From: Sanderia malayensis | Taxonomy: Eukaryota > Cnidaria > Scyphozoa > Semaeostomeae > Pelagiidae | Assembly: GCA_013076295.1 (NCBI GenBank) | Contig: RQOL01000024.1 | Span: 3,673,158-3,737,157 of the forward strand | DNA: 64,000 nt | Reading direction: 5' to 3' | Shown: in pieces, positions 1-15,100 of the stretch | Numbering within the stretch: the stretch's first letter is position 1 | Layout of the letters: the number at the start of each line of letters is the position of its first letter | Notes under the pieces: generated by a model | Databases searched by the model: none | What the model saw: only the letters and a program-made list of their open reading frames with translations | Told to the model about the DNA's origin: nothing | Position numbers and translations under genes: made by a program

Positions 1-187
1 ATGCCCAGAAAAGGAAAAGAAAAACGTAAAGAATAACCAATCTCGATTTAACTTGATTTATTATATTTGGATTAGAATCATTCTCGACATGTAGGATTTG
101 TGAGAAAACCATTTGTTTTGCTCTTTATATGCAATCAAGATTATAGTCTGGTTGCTTTCCTAAGTTTTACTGTTTCACTTCTTACAG
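1..187 (+). other. ASCC3 upstream intron, possible end of an earlier exon
   Basis: The first 25 bases read as lysine-rich codons in a frame compatible with the next ASCC3 exon (phase 0) and are followed by a plausible GT donor at 26. The rest is AT-rich intron ending in the acceptor at 186-187. Exon status of bases 1-25 is inference only. Confidence 0.35.
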
Positions 188-3100
188 GTTTTACTGCTGT
201 TAAGAGACTTGATAAGGACTGCGAGCAAGCTAGGTGAGTTTCCAATCTTATCAAAATCTTATCAAAACCTGCAGCCCAAAGACTGCAGGCTTTGATAAGA
301 TTTTAATTGCAGATATACCATGCTGGAAACCTTGCTCCCATTTGCATCTATGCTTGCATCTTTTCTCTTGCTCTACTGACGAAAAATCACACCCTTTGCA
401 TGCTTTCTGACCCGTCAGGTTTGCAAGGTATGGCTCTTGCATGTCTAAGATAACAATGGAATGATAGAATAGAACAATAGACTGGATTATAACATGCCAG
501 AGATCTTATTGGAAGCTGCCACACTGTGCAGACTTGCCCCAGAAGATGCGCAAGGACAAATTTATATTGTAAACATCATTGATCTGATGGTTGTGTCAAC
601 GCCATACTTTGCACCCACCCCCTCTAAGCTGCTCCATGGTATTTTTTTCTCCAAAGAAATAATAAAATAGAATTATAGAGAAATTTTAACAGAATATGGT
701 TATAAGCATGTTTGTAAGCAGGAAGCTAAGGAGGCTTTATGAACTTTTGTTTGCATTTTTAGTTGGTGATGGCGAAATATCGCAAGAGGATAGCGAAGAT
801 GCGGCATCATTTATTCTGCAGCATTTCAAGAATACTGAAAATTTGTCAGCTTCAGATACAAAGATTTTAAAGGAAACTTTTGGACATTTTCCTGCATCCA
901 TTGCAACCAAATGCTGGGAAATTGTGCAGAAAATTGTCAAAATTTTGCCAGAAAATGCTTTTGATTTGAATGAAAGTAAAGATCCAGATGTATCTGCAAA
1001 GCGATATGGGCATAAGCTGAAACTTGATGTCAATAGTGTAAAGTCCTTTCTTGACCATGATAGCTCAGATTCTGACACCGAGGAGTTTAATCACACTGAC
1101 AGATTCCTCAACCAATTTAAGCAAAAACTCAGTGATAATCAGCTTGAAACTCCCGCAAATAATTTACAGCAAAAATTATCAAGTCATCAGGAAAAGGAAG
1201 AATTTAATTATTCCTGGCTTTTGCGACAATGTCAGTTGTATTTTCCTCACCACGAATCATCTGAGAATATGTCAAATGCTGTCTTTGATCTGCTATCTTC
1301 GTCCCGAAACGATGCAGAGATCCAAAATGAATTATTTGAGCTTGTCGGTTTTGAAGCCATAGACTTAATCGCCAATCTATTGAAGCACAGAAAGGAGTTG
1401 GCAACTTCTGAAAAGATCACTGGGGAGTTTTTTAACAAGAGAATTGGTAAAGGCACCGAACAGTCAAAACAGCCTGTTTTTGCATCTCAAGTTACCATTC
1501 AGGTATGACTTTGATTCTCTTTGCTGAAGTCTATTTTTTCTGAATATACCTGAAAATGTGTCACACTGAGAAGTTTGTTGATCTTGTGATTAATTTTCAT
1601 TGTCTTGTAATGATAATAATAATAATGTTGTTATTTAGACAGGGTTGCCTTGTCAGCAATAAAATTGCTGTTATCAATAAGGGCCATGTTAAATAATAAA
1701 CTGTTGTACCCATTCAGTGTCAAATTTGAAGCATTCCAGGTCTCTCGGTCACAGGTCTTCCAGTTGCTGAGGTTCTGGGAGCTCTTTGCAGCATTCCTTT
1801 TACCAATGGTCAAGTAAAATGTTTTAATTGATTAAGCATTTCTCTTGTATGTAGTCAAAGCAAGAAAAGCAAATGCAGAAACTGATACGGAAAGCTGAAA
1901 GAAAGCAGATTCGACAGGGTGTATTGCCAGATACCTTCTCCGAAGAAAGAAGGTATGCTATCTTATTTGCCAAGTCCTTGCGTGTTATCAATGCATTTTC
2001 TTTTGAACAAAATTTGTCACTAAAGTGTCCAGCAAACAGCAACAATTGAATTCTGTCTGACCTTTGGCAAAGTTTAAGGACTCGCCAAGGATCACATATC
2101 AGCACAGAACAATTGAAAGTAAAGAAAAAACCATAACAAACATGTAAAATGCCATTAATATGAGGTAGACCTCTCCAGGTTTAATTGTATATCTTCCAAA
2201 GATGTACATTTAAACCTGGGTGATGTTTAATACATCTGATATGAAGAAGGTGATTTTTTTTGGTGATTTGTTGTTTGATTTTAGTCACATGAATGAAGCA
2301 GCAAATGTTCCACTTCTGCAATTGCAGAGCAGAGAAAGCAAGGCTGCTTATTACCCATATGTTTTTGATGCATTGGCAGCTAGAAAACAATCCAGTGCAT
2401 ATGTTGGTGGAGCTAAGGTTTGTCTTACGTAGTTAAGATAGTCAAATGTTTGTTATTTCTATGATGGTGCATTGTTGTATTACAAGTAGTGTTGTCTTTT
2501 TAGCTTTAATTATAACAATAATAATAATAATTTTGGTAAACACTGTTCGATAGTGCTCAATACCCATATGTGTAGAGTGGTATATAGAATTAAATAATAT
2601 TCAGTAAAAAAGACGCATGATTCGCTGCAACTCTGTGTTTCGTGCTTATGAACTCATCAGGTATATTTAATTCTGCCTGATGAGTGTGTAACCAAGCTTT
2701 AATTATATATATATATATAGTTCAGTAAAGATTTTGCTTGATTTTAGATCCTGCTTCCTGCTGATATCGAGAAAGAAAACACTGCAATATGCGAAGAAGT
2801 CTTCATTCCTCCAACCAAATCAAAACCTCCAACAGAGACGGATAACTTTATTAACATATCAGAGCTAGATGAGGTAACTAGCTTATGTGTGGCAGTTTGG
2901 TTCTGGAAGTAAACCCTTGGTTTGCCCTACTTTTACTCTGCTCTATCCTATGATAGCCAAGCCATTCACCCTGTAATGGATATCAACAGTACCGTCGAGA
3001 AGGGGGGGGGGTAGCTGTGGTAAATTCCCGGGGCACGGACCCCAAAAAGGGCCTGCGAAAGGTTTCGCTAACGTAAAGCAAATTTAAAACTTATTTGTTT

Positions 3101-6100
3101 ATAGCCCCAGGGCCCAAGCTGGCTGTCGATGGGCCTGGATATCAATAGTTGTTTACTTATCGTTTGTTTTTGGGTTAAAAGTTAATTGAAATGGTAGCAA
3201 GATGACTAAGCAATTAATTGAGTTTGCACGAAAACTTTTGCGACATGTTATTTCACGATTCCTTGACTCTCATACCAGTCAATGCTTTCAATTAAACCTG
3301 ATTATTTTTTCCAGATCGGGAGATGGATATTCAAGGGCTTTAAGAAGCTGAACAGAATCCAAAGCGTCGTGTTCGATGCTGCATACAATACGAATGAGAA
3401 TTTGCTGGTTGCAGCACCCACTGGTGCTGGAAAGACCAATATTGCACTGTTGACAATAGCCCACGAAATCAAAAATAACATCAAAGAAGGAGTGCTGAAA
3501 AAAGACGAATTTAAGGTAAGCTGAGCTGGGCGATAATTGTTTTTCATTTTACATGTGATATGTAGAGGCCTCGGGAAATATTCTTATTTGCAGTTCAAAT
3601 AGGATATGTAGAATGTTTTCACAGAACAGAAGAATGCAATTCTACGAAATCTTCCTAATTTTCTGGCTATTTTAACTGATAATATTTTAGATGGCTATTT
3701 TAAATAAAATTGTTGGTGATATCGTTGTTGAGCAGGTATTTACCCTGTTTGGTCCTTCTATCATTGATCCACGCTCAATATTGCAACATTCTTACCTATT
3801 AGTCGCTGGATGAGATAGCGTGGAAATTTCAATCGGGTTTGCTGTTAAATGTTTAATGGTGCATATAACTAGCATATTACGCTGTTCTGCCCGGCTGTGC
3901 GATGAAACATGTGTGCTTAGGACTGAATGCACCATTTTATCTTTGAGATGCATTTTTTCATCTAATTTTTTCAGATCGTCTATGTGGCACCGATGAAAGC
4001 TCTGGCCGCTGAAATGACTGCTAGTTTCGGAAAGAGGCTCGAACCACTTGGCATATCCGTCAAGGAATTGACTGGCGATATGCAGCTGACGAAGACAGAA
4101 ATACTCAAGACTCAGGTATTTCTATTAGAATTACTATACTGTGTTATGCAATGCACATACTATGGTCCACAGAGCTATTCCAGCAGCTAACTATTTGACT
4201 TCAAAGCAAGCTCTCCTTCGTTTTCGCTTTCAATTTTGTTTGACAATTGCTTGTAAAAGATTTTTTGGCTATTGGTGAAGGCGTGGATTTTTTGGTTGAT
4301 GTATGTGAGGTGATTTGGAATGTTATGCAAGCATGCTAACATTTTTGCTTGGAAAAGGGAATTTAGAAGAGGGGAAGACTATTAGAGTGGGTTAATAAAT
4401 ATGAGTTTTTTGGGGGGTGGGGTTCATTGTCTTTTGGAAATGATTTTAGACACTTAAAATAATAATGAAGAATGTTTATGTTTGTTTTGAGGTGATTTTG
4501 TTTGCATTTAGATGCTGATTACAACGCCTGAGAAATGGGATGTCGTCACGAGAAAGAGTACTGGGGATGTCGGATTGTCAAACATCGTCAAATTACTCAT
4601 AATCGATGAAGTTCATTTGTTGCACGATGAAAGGGGGTCAGTTATAGAAACCCTTGTTGCAAGAACTCTGAGACAGGTATCCTCATTTTGCACACTCATT
4701 CTCATGCAACTGGTATTATTGCCAGTATCGTTATTGTAGCATCACCACGCGTTGTTTTTGCATTGAACTTGCAAACTTATTATGTTAGTTAAAGCCTTAA
4801 TAGAGTCTTGGTGCAGCCAAATTTAGCCTATCGGTCTTTCGGTTAAAATGAAATTAATTGGTCTGAAAATTACTACGAAGCTATTTTGATCGTTTTATGA
4901 CGAATGTTTTATTTTAATTATGAAGCTACCCATGTTGTAGTAAGTAGGCCGGAGTACTTACACCGCATGCAATGAAACACCGCTATGTCTCGGCAATGAA
5001 CTACAATAAAGGGACAAAGTTATTGGGACACTTGTAAACTCACCAAAAAAGGCCATCAAACCTTTGATCATTGTGCAAAAAGAATTTTGTCGATGTTGTA
5101 TAAAACTGTCTTTCGAAACAACATTGTTTTGGGGAAGGAGGGGGATGAAGGATGCGTGCAAAACTTGCCAAAATTGCAAATGTCCCATAAATTTTTTCCG
5201 CCATTGCGGATATCTTTATATGTTGTTACATGTGGATTTATCCCTTGCATTTGTTGTCGTATTTTTCCAGGTTGAAACGACGCAAAGCATGATAAGAATA
5301 ATTGGTTTGTCAGCGACGTTGCCAAATTATCTCGATGTCGCGCGGTTTCTTCATGTGAACCCAATGGCCGGATTATTCTTCTTCGATGGTCGATTTCGAC
5401 CCGTTCCGCTAGGCCAATCGTTCATCGGAGTTAAAGGAAATAACTATATTCAGACACAGCAGAGAATGGACGAAGTGTGCTACGAAAAGGTGATTGAAAA
5501 TGTTGAGAAAGGAAACCAGGTTAGAAATCTTAATTTTTATCATTTACAAGCATACGCTCTCAGGTCCCGCTACGTTAACTTCCATTCCGTATGAATTTTG
5601 CGACATATCAAATATTTTCCATTCGTCTTTGATTTAACTCTTTTCATGCATTCTTCATATACGGACCTTTCCTTTTATTTCTTTACTAATCTCTTATTTC
5701 TTTATTGTGCAAGTAGATATTGCGGGACTGGGTTAATTTCAACAGTTTTATTGTACTGGGTGGAAACTTGCTTTTCTCTTCAAGGTGATGGTATTTGTTC
5801 ATGCGAGAAATGCAACAGTAAGAACTGCTTTGCAGTTGAGAGAAACGGCTAGAAATAGAGGAGATATCACTGCATTTCTGCCTGAACAATCTGCTTCCTA
5901 TGGTGGATATCTTAAGCAAGTAAGACACGTATACGATTTGTATAGCGTATATTTCTATCTTCTTTCAGTTATATTTGTAGTAATGTTAATTATAGTTAGG
6001 AAAATGAATGGATATAGAAATAGGAATGATGATTTTAACTATTTTGATAGAACTAAGAACATGGTGACAGTAAATGGAATACTTATAGCAATACAGTTGA

Positions 6101-9100
6101 ACCTCGATAAGTCGACTAACGCTTAAATCGAACTTCCCCGGTCCCCATTACTTTTGTATTTCCCATGGTTCTGTATGGTGTATATGTGAACCTCGATAAG
6201 TCGAAACCTCGATAAGTCGAACAAATTTTTCTTGCCCTTGGGAGTTCGTCTTATCGAGGTTCAACTGTACAACCATAAATATTAATGGTACTGCGTAATG
6301 ATAGTAAGATATATCAAATTATACTAACAATAATAGATATCAAATTGTACTAACAGTAACAGATATAGAATTATAATATGTAGCTCAGTCAATGCTTACG
6401 CTGACGAACAAATATTGTTTATTTAAAAGGTGATGGGGTCAAGAAACAAACAACTGAGGGAGTTATTTCCCGATGGATTCAGCACACATCATGCTGGAAT
6501 GCTTCGTCGAGACAGGAATCTGGTTGAAAATCTATTTGCAAAAGGTTTCATCAAAGTTCTCGTGTGTACTGCAACATTGGCATGGGGTGTTAATCTTCCT
6601 GCACATGCCGTCATTATCAAGGTGCTTCTACTATTCTAATATTGCTCGTACGGTTTGGTAGTTATTTCTCCCCCCTTGCACTTTTCCTGATTCTTACTGC
6701 TTCGATCTATTCGAGCCTTGATATGTCCTCTAAAGCCTGGTTCCCATATAGTCGTTGAGGGTCGTTGAGGGTCGCTCAAAGGATTAAAATCGACTTTTGA
6801 CAATGTCTCTGTGTGATTTTTAATTCCTTCAACGACCCTCTGAACGACTATATGGAAACCAGGCTTAACATTTGCGTCTATATTCCTTGATATGTCAAAC
6901 ACAGGTCTGCCTTGATTTTGATTTACTTTGTGTATGATTCGAGTTTGATCCTCGATAACCTTATACTTGCATCACTCGAACAAATTTTCCCTGTTTTGGG
7001 GCCTTGACCCATCGAGATTGAACTGTAACTGTATCTTAACAAAGTCCCGTGATAATTGACATCCGAAATTGTTCCTCTAGGGAACAGAGATCTACGATGC
7101 GAAGAAAGGCTCTTTTGTCGATATCGGCATTCTTGACGTCATGCAGATTTTCGGTCGAGCTGGAAGACCTCAGTTTGATAAAGAGGGCCTTGGTTACATC
7201 ATAACGAAACACGACAAGCTGCCGCACTACTTGTCATTGCTAACGAGACAGACTCCAATCGAAAGTCAATTCGTGCAAAGCTTAACAGACAACTTGAATG
7301 CCGAGGTATGGGACGAATGATTTTGATCGTGATTTTGTTGGTTATTATATCACAATTGTCATGAATATAATGATCGATGGTGATATTAATCTTATCATTT
7401 CTGAAGATATCTCTTGGCACTGTAACCAATGTCGAAGAAGCTGTCCAGTGGCTCAGTTACACATATTTATACGTACGAATGCATGTCAATTCGCTTGCTT
7501 ATGGAATCACCTATAAGGATAAGGAGGTAATGCTACCCACAGTATTGTTTACTACTTTACTTCTTTACTTCTTTACTTCTTTACTTCTTTACTTCTTTAC
7601 TTCTTTACTTCTTTACTTCTTTACTTCTTTACTTCTTTACTTCTTTACTTCTTTACTTCTTTACTTCTTTACTTCTTTACTTCTTTACTTCTTTACTTCT
7701 TTACTTCTTTACTTCTTTACTTCTTTACTTCTTTACTCCTTCACTTCTTTACTTTCTTATTCCTTCACTTTTTTACTCCTTCACTTCTTTACCTCCTTAC
7801 TCCTTCACTTCTTTACCTCCTTACTTCTTTACTTCTTAACTTCTTTACCTCTTTACTCGCCAAGTTTCTCATTTATTCATGTGATTTATATATATATTCA
7901 TTTATTCCCATTTCTGCATATCCGTTTACAGGAAGACCCTTTATTGTATCAACATAGAACCGATTTAATTAAAGTGAAAGCAAAACTACTGGACAAAGCG
8001 AAGATGATAAGATTTGATGAAAGAACTGGATACATGTTCTCAACCGACCTTGGAAGGATAGCCAGTCATTTCTACATCAAATATGACACCGTAGAGGTAT
8101 CTATGTTGAGGCATTTTGTCTAGGTAGCGATGCTGCAATAGCGGACAAAAGTCCAAAGGGCATTTATGACTGCTGCACGTTATTCACGCATCATTTACCT
8201 TCTACTTCCTTCCAAACGATGTTGTCTCTAGAGAAGGGCATTTAAATATCAATAAAATTCCTTTTGCCATTTCCACTACTTTCCTTCTCATTATTTTCAA
8301 CTTTGATTATGTTTATGAAGAGATATGATGCGACTTTTGTTCTTTGTTTGTCCTATTTCATGCAAGTTATGCTTATGTTTTATTGTCAACTCTTCCCATT
8401 TTTTTTCTTGACTTTTCATAATTATTTTATCAATATTATCTTTATCATTATTGTTATATTCAGGTCTTCAACGAGATGTTTAAAACTCATTGCAATGAAG
8501 CTGACGTTTTTGCTATTGTATCGCATTCCCAAGAATTTCAACAAGTCAAGGTTTGAGTTGCATGTTTCTCTACTCGATGCTTCCCACCTTTGTTACAGGC
8601 CTAATACAAAGATCATGCAGTCAGTGTCCTAATAACCATCAGACGTGCATTAAATCATATCCGTGCTGCTGTGATTGTCGTAACATATCAATGTCTTTGT
8701 GACAGGTCCGTGAAGATGAAATACCAGAATTGCAGCAGCATTTGGAAGGGTGTGTTCTTGGGCCAGTGAAAGGAGGAGTAGAGAATGAATATGGTAAAGT
8801 CAACATTCTGCTGCAAACATACGTTTCAAGAGCTATGGTGGATAGTTTTTCATTGGTTTCAGATATGTCTTACATTGCACAGGTACTGATCATAAAATTG
8901 AAATTATTACCTATAATTAAACCTCGACAAATGTTTTACCGCTTAAATCAAATTCTTCGAAATATCAAACATTCATGCCTTTTCCCTGAGTGTTATTTTA
9001 GTTAAATATACTTCAGGTTTCATCTTCGATAACATAACCCCATAGTCATTCGAAAATAATTTTATAAATCTCTTAGTTACTTGTATTTTTAAGTAGGTTG

Positions 9101-12100
9101 GCCTAGGTTTGATCGTAGTTTCGATAATTTCAGCAAGTTTTTTGTTTCTTTTAGTCTTGGACCTAACGGGTTAATGTTGTCCATCATAATTTGCCTTTTC
9201 TTATATGCAAGAAGATGTACTTTTTTCGTTACAGAATGCTGCAAGAATTGTCAGAGCTTTGTTCGAAATTTCGTTAAAGAAAGGCTGGCCAGCCATGACG
9301 TATAAATTGCTAAAGCTGAGTAAAGTTGTGGATAAACAGATCTGGGATTTTGAGCATCCATTGCGCCAATGCGAGGGACTCACATTTGAGATTCTGCAAA
9401 AACTAGAAGCAAAGCGGTTAAACATTGAACGATTGAGAGATATGGAAGCAAAAGAAATTGGTAAGTTAATTCATTATCATCATAAAGCTACAAATTAATT
9501 ACCAATCAATTAATTGATATTGCAAATCACGAGAGACTAAAAATTATGTCCGATCAAATAATTTTAGTTAAACATTAACCTAAAATCTGTTTATCAAGTT
9601 ATTCGTTTATCTTTAAAGCACTGATTACTCTCTGTTAAAATGCTCTAGGTTTGATGATTCATCATGTCAAAATGGGACACAGAATTAAGTCGTTTGCCAG
9701 TCAGTTTCCCGCTCTGTTATTAGCATCGAGTATTCAGCCAATAACACGTACAGTACTTCGTGTAAGATTGGATATCGTAGCTGATTTCATATGGAATGAT
9801 AAGTTGCATAGCATGCATCACGAACCCTGGTGGATTTGGGTGGAAGATCCTGAAAATGATCACATCTACCATTCTGAGTATTTCCTTCTACTGAAAAACC
9901 AGGTAACAGAATTTGTGACTTTGCTATTTCTCATTACCATGTTTCTTTTTCTTTTTCTTTCTTCTTCCTCTGCTCTTTCTTCTTTCGTCTTTTTCCCTGT
10001 CTTTCTTCTGTCTTGTTGCTTCTTCTTTCTTCTTGTCTCGTTAGCAGGGCAAGAACAAAGAAGGGTCATCATCATCATCATCCCCGTAATTGTCATTGCG
10101 TCGTTGCGTCGTTTAAACCTGGAAATATACGACAACGAATGCAAGGGATAAATCGACATGAACAAAATATAAAGACATCCGCAATTGCGGACAAAAGTTA
10201 TGAGACATTTTCAAGTTATCCCTCGTATGTCATTTTCAGGTCCGATCAAAAGAAGCTCAATGTTTGGTATTCACAATTCCAATATTCGAGCCCTTACCCA
10301 GCCAATACCTGATACGCGTCGTGTCGGATCGCTGGCTCGGCGCCGAAGCAGTCTGCGCAGTCAGCTTCAAGCACTTGATCCTGCCTGAAAAGCATCCGCC
10401 GCATACAGAATTGCTCGATCTGCATCCGTTGCCTGTTACCGCATTGAAAGATCCACAGCTCGAAATGCTCTACAAATTCACGCACTTCAACCCGGTGCAG
10501 ACGCAGATATTCCACACTCTCTACTACACCGATCACAATGTACTACTCGGTGCTCCAACTGGTAGTGGAAAAACCGTTGCTGCTGAACTGGCGATGTTTA
10601 GAACTTTCAGAGAACATCCTGGTTCCAAGGTATCCATTGGTTTTTTGTCCTTCTACCAATTTTGTGAATTGTTTCAGTTGACATTTGCTTTACGTTGCAT
10701 CGTCTCATTCTGTTACCGCGTAATCCCGATACAGCCAACCCGAAAGGAATAAACTAATCAACACATACTTTGTCAAACAGAACAAGGATGGCTAATGGGG
10801 GATACGTGTAGCTGCAGCCGAGTGTTTTGATCAGCTGACTTTCTGTTTTGTTTCAGGCCATTTATATTGCTCCACTCAAGGCCCTCGTTAAAGAGAGAAT
10901 CGAAGATTGGAAGACCCGATTTGTCAAAAAACTTGGCAAAAAGTACGATATGAATCTCTTCCATTGGCTTTTTTACTACCTCGCTTATTTCTTATTCATG
11001 CAGGCTATTCATTATCGACCCACTGTGCTCTGTTGACGTATCTGATTCGCATCTCGTTTTCTCCTCCGCAGGGTGATTGAGTTAACTGGTGACGTCACGC
11101 CGGACACACGTGCAATAGCAAGTGCCGACGTCATAGTAACAACGCCGGAAAAGTGGGACGGAGTGAGTCGAAGTTGGCAGACGCGTAACTACGTGAAGAA
11201 CGTTTCGTTGTTAATTATCGATGAGATACATTTGCTTGGCGACGACAGAGGTCCTGTGCTTGAAGTGATTGTATCTAGAACGAATTTCATATCATCGCAC
11301 GTATCCAAGTCGATGAGGATAGTTGGCCTATCCACGGCATTGGCCAATGCAAGAGATCTTGCCGACTGGCTGGGCATTGAAAACGTATGTTTCCAATTTT
11401 CATATTTATTGTATCGATATGCGTACAGTCAAATTTGTAGTGGAGCTTCTGTTTACCAACTAACAGACACCAGTATTACAATTGACAGTATTGGCTATGT
11501 ATGTAAGTCAATTGTCTGCTGTGCAAGTTTGTGCAGCATAGCGAAGTCTGTATGGGAAGTCATTTGTAAAAATGTTTAAATGTAGGGGGCAAATGGGGCA
11601 AATGTTTAAAGGGGCAAATTTAGAGAAATTGTTTAGTTGTTTTTTGTGAGATGGTATTCATTATAATGAAGCGTTCTTCATGAAGAGATGTCATTTGCTA
11701 AATCATGCACTTTGTAAACAAGTGTTCATAATAAGAAAGTGCTTTTCACAAGGAGGTGCTCCCCAATGGCGATCATTTTGAAGTAGAGAAAAATAGTCTT
11801 TATTCCTTATAAAGAGTTATCTATAATAAGTATATAATAAGTTTCCAGTGTTGGTCGGCCTCAATGAATCTATGAACGCAATCAGTATCCTGTTATAAAT
11901 ATTTATTTTGATTGTTTCACTTTTTCCAGGTTGGTTTGTTCAATTTCCGTCCTTCGGTGCGACCAGTGCCTTTGCAGGTTCACATAGCTGGATTTCCTGG
12001 CAAGCACTACTGTCCACGGATGGCCACAATGAATAAACCGGCCTTCAAGGCAATACAAACGCATTCGCCGGAGAAACCGGTTCTCATATTCGTGTCGTCC

Positions 12101-15100
12101 AGACGACAAACCAGACTAACCGCTTTGGATCTGATTGCCTATCTGGCTGGCGAGAATAATCCAAAACAATGGCTTCATATGGCTGAAGACGAGGTTGGTG
12201 TTTTGGGTGATTTCCATTCACTCTTCTATTTGATTGACACTTTGCTGCTACTAATGTAGTTGAAAATCCATAATTTGGATATGCAGAGTAAGACTAAGTT
12301 GTTTATTCGAGTCAACAAGACTTTGAGCTAGCCATGTTTCCAACTACTTGCAGCTTTGTTGAAAACGGGCCATTTCACCATGTTTAATTTCAATCATTAA
12401 GGTCTTAATTTTTATGATCGTAATTTTTGAAATAGACCGTTAGTTTGGCTAATGGCGCAAAAAACTGGTTTGAATGTACTATTTACTCTTGCAACGAAAA
12501 GTATTGCTTGGAGGACGTACAAGTTGGTGCTACAGACTAATGTTTATTGCTAAACTTTGGCCCAACTATTGCTCAAGCCTTCAAATTGTAGTCGAAGGCC
12601 AAATAACCAATACATGAAGATCCCGGGATTTATGCATTGGATTAAGATACTTCATAATTTTATAAATGTTCTATAAATATTGATCTGTTGATTGCTTGTT
12701 TTTCTTCTTTGCAGATGATGCATTTGGTAAGCTGTGTTCGAGATCAGAATCTGAAATTGACTTTGTCATTCGGTATAGGATTGCATCATGCCGGTTTGCA
12801 CGAAAAAGACAGGGAGATTGCTGAAGAACTATTTGTTAATCAGAAAATACAGGTATAATAAGTGCAGTGTTTTGAGCGCTTCAACTATTGATTAGCGATA
12901 TGGGTCAATCATTGATTGATCACAATGCTTGACTGATTGCTATATTATTTATTTGTTGACTGATTTGTTGATGGTCGATTGACTGATTGATGATTTATCT
13001 ATTATAATTATTGATGGACAGAGTTCGTGACTATTTGCTTGCAATGATAGACTGTGTGTTTGAAAAAAGGACGAAATCACGGTTGATCGCTTGATTAAAG
13101 TGATTGATTGATTGACTGATTGACTGATTGACTGATTGACTGATTGACTGATTGACTGATTAACTGATTGACTGATTGACTGATTGATTGATCAATTAGT
13201 TGTGATGATCAACTGATCACCGTTCTATTGTTTTGCTCAGGTTCTCGTTGCAACCAGTACGCTAGCCTGGGGAGTGAACTTCCCAGCCCATTTGGTAGTC
13301 GTCAAAGGAACCGAGTACTTTGATGGCAAAGCATGTCGCTATGTTGACTTTCCAATCACAGATGTATTGCAAATGATTGGCAGGGCAGGCCGTCCTCAGT
13401 TTGACGACCAAGGAGTTGCAGTTATTTTTGTGCACGACGAGAAGAAGCATTTCTACAAGAAGTTCTTATACGAACCTTTTCCTGTGGAATCAAAGTTAGT
13501 TTACGTTGCAATATTTTGTCTTATACTGCCATAATAACAATATCAACGTTGAACCTCTATATAACGGAGATATATCCCTGCATAGCGGGCATATATCCAT
13601 TCATAATCATCGCCAACCTTGTGTTAGAAATAATAAAATTATTTGATGAATGCAATTAATTGAACGTTGTTGATATTTCAGTTTGGTTGACGTACTGCCT
13701 GATCATTTGAATGCAGAGATAGTTGCTGGAACAATAACATCGAAGCAAGATGCATTGGACTATTTGACGTGGACATACCTGTTCAGACGTCTGCTCATGA
13801 ATCCCACTTACTATGGAATCAGAGATACTGAACAGCAGTCAATTAATGAGTATCTTTCTAACTTGATTCAGAATGCCACGTGTGAACTGGCGAGATCGTT
13901 TTGTATTGAATTGGCGTTGGTGAGTTCATTGTTATCTTCTTGTGTTTTTTTTTCATGACACAAGAAGAATTTTTTACTTCCTCTTTCATCTCCTTCCTTT
14001 AACTGTTAGTTTTCTTGTTGTCTTTGTCTTTCTTTTCTTTCTTCTTGTCTCATCTGATTTTTCAATCTTATTCTGTTTTAATTTTAACTATTACTCTTTT
14101 CTATTATTCTCTCCTTTGTCTTTGAAATGTTCCCTTATCTTAATTTTCCGTTTCTTTAGGTCTTGAATATTAAGTCAAAATTTTAGAATAACTTTTTTTG
14201 TCCTGTTCTTCTTCGTCATTTTCTTCAATTCATCTTCGCTCTAAATTTTATTTGTTTTTATGTTTTAATTTGCGAACATTCATGACATATATCGATGTAT
14301 AACATATACTCACCATTGCTTCTGCTTCAATTTTCAAACAGGACGATCGCTCAATTGAACCAACCACACTTGGAAGAATTGCCTCCTATTATTATCTTGC
14401 CCACGAAACATTAAGAATGTTCAAATTGAGATTATCAAGCTCTTCTTCTTTCGAAGACCTTTTGAAGGTCCTCTCGGTAAGATGGGACATGTTTTCCTTT
14501 TTTATTGCCCCTTACTCAATATAAATATCCGATGTTATTATTGTTTATAATTAATTTATGTTCTTCTGTAGGACGCAGAAGAATACAGTCAATTACCTGT
14601 GAGACATAATGAAGATCAAATGAATCGGTTTGTTAAATCATTTATTTCATAGTGATCTTTATCTTCTTTCTGTCCCTTCCTTTATTGATCAAAGAGCAAG
14701 ATAAAACACCGCCGTAAATCACAAGGTTTTTCCCCTTGAATTACCCTTTTTCTAGAGCTCGAAATCGTTAATACATCTCCCCTTTCGAATATGCCCGCAC
14801 CCCTAGCTGATTTGGCTTTTACTCCTATTTGTTAAAATATATAAATGCTTTAATACGATTTATTTATGGGATGTCAATTTTATATTTTAATATAATGTTC
14901 CCCTCGTCTTTGCCTGGCCCAAAAAATTAAAAGCTACGCCCCCAGGGGTCTAACTTGGGGCTGAAGAGGCTTAACAACTGGAATACTAAGAATATATAGA
15001 ATTAGATACTAAATCAGCTATCTTGATGCTATTTCGTATTATTTCCTTCAGTGATCTCGCTGCCAAACTGCCGATCCCAACTGACGACTACAAATATGAC

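Noticed and set aside
494..667. Frame [20 protein letters not shown]... as an ASCC3 exon
   Set aside because: The exon 188-233 joins exon 763 in phase and completes the conserved helix, leaving no place for it; it has no acceptor/donor pair in the right phase.
7377..8123. 248-codon plus-strand frame rich in LLLYFFTS
   Set aside because: It is two real ASCC3 exons joined through the (TTCTTTAC)n intron array; the middle is translated repeat, not protein.
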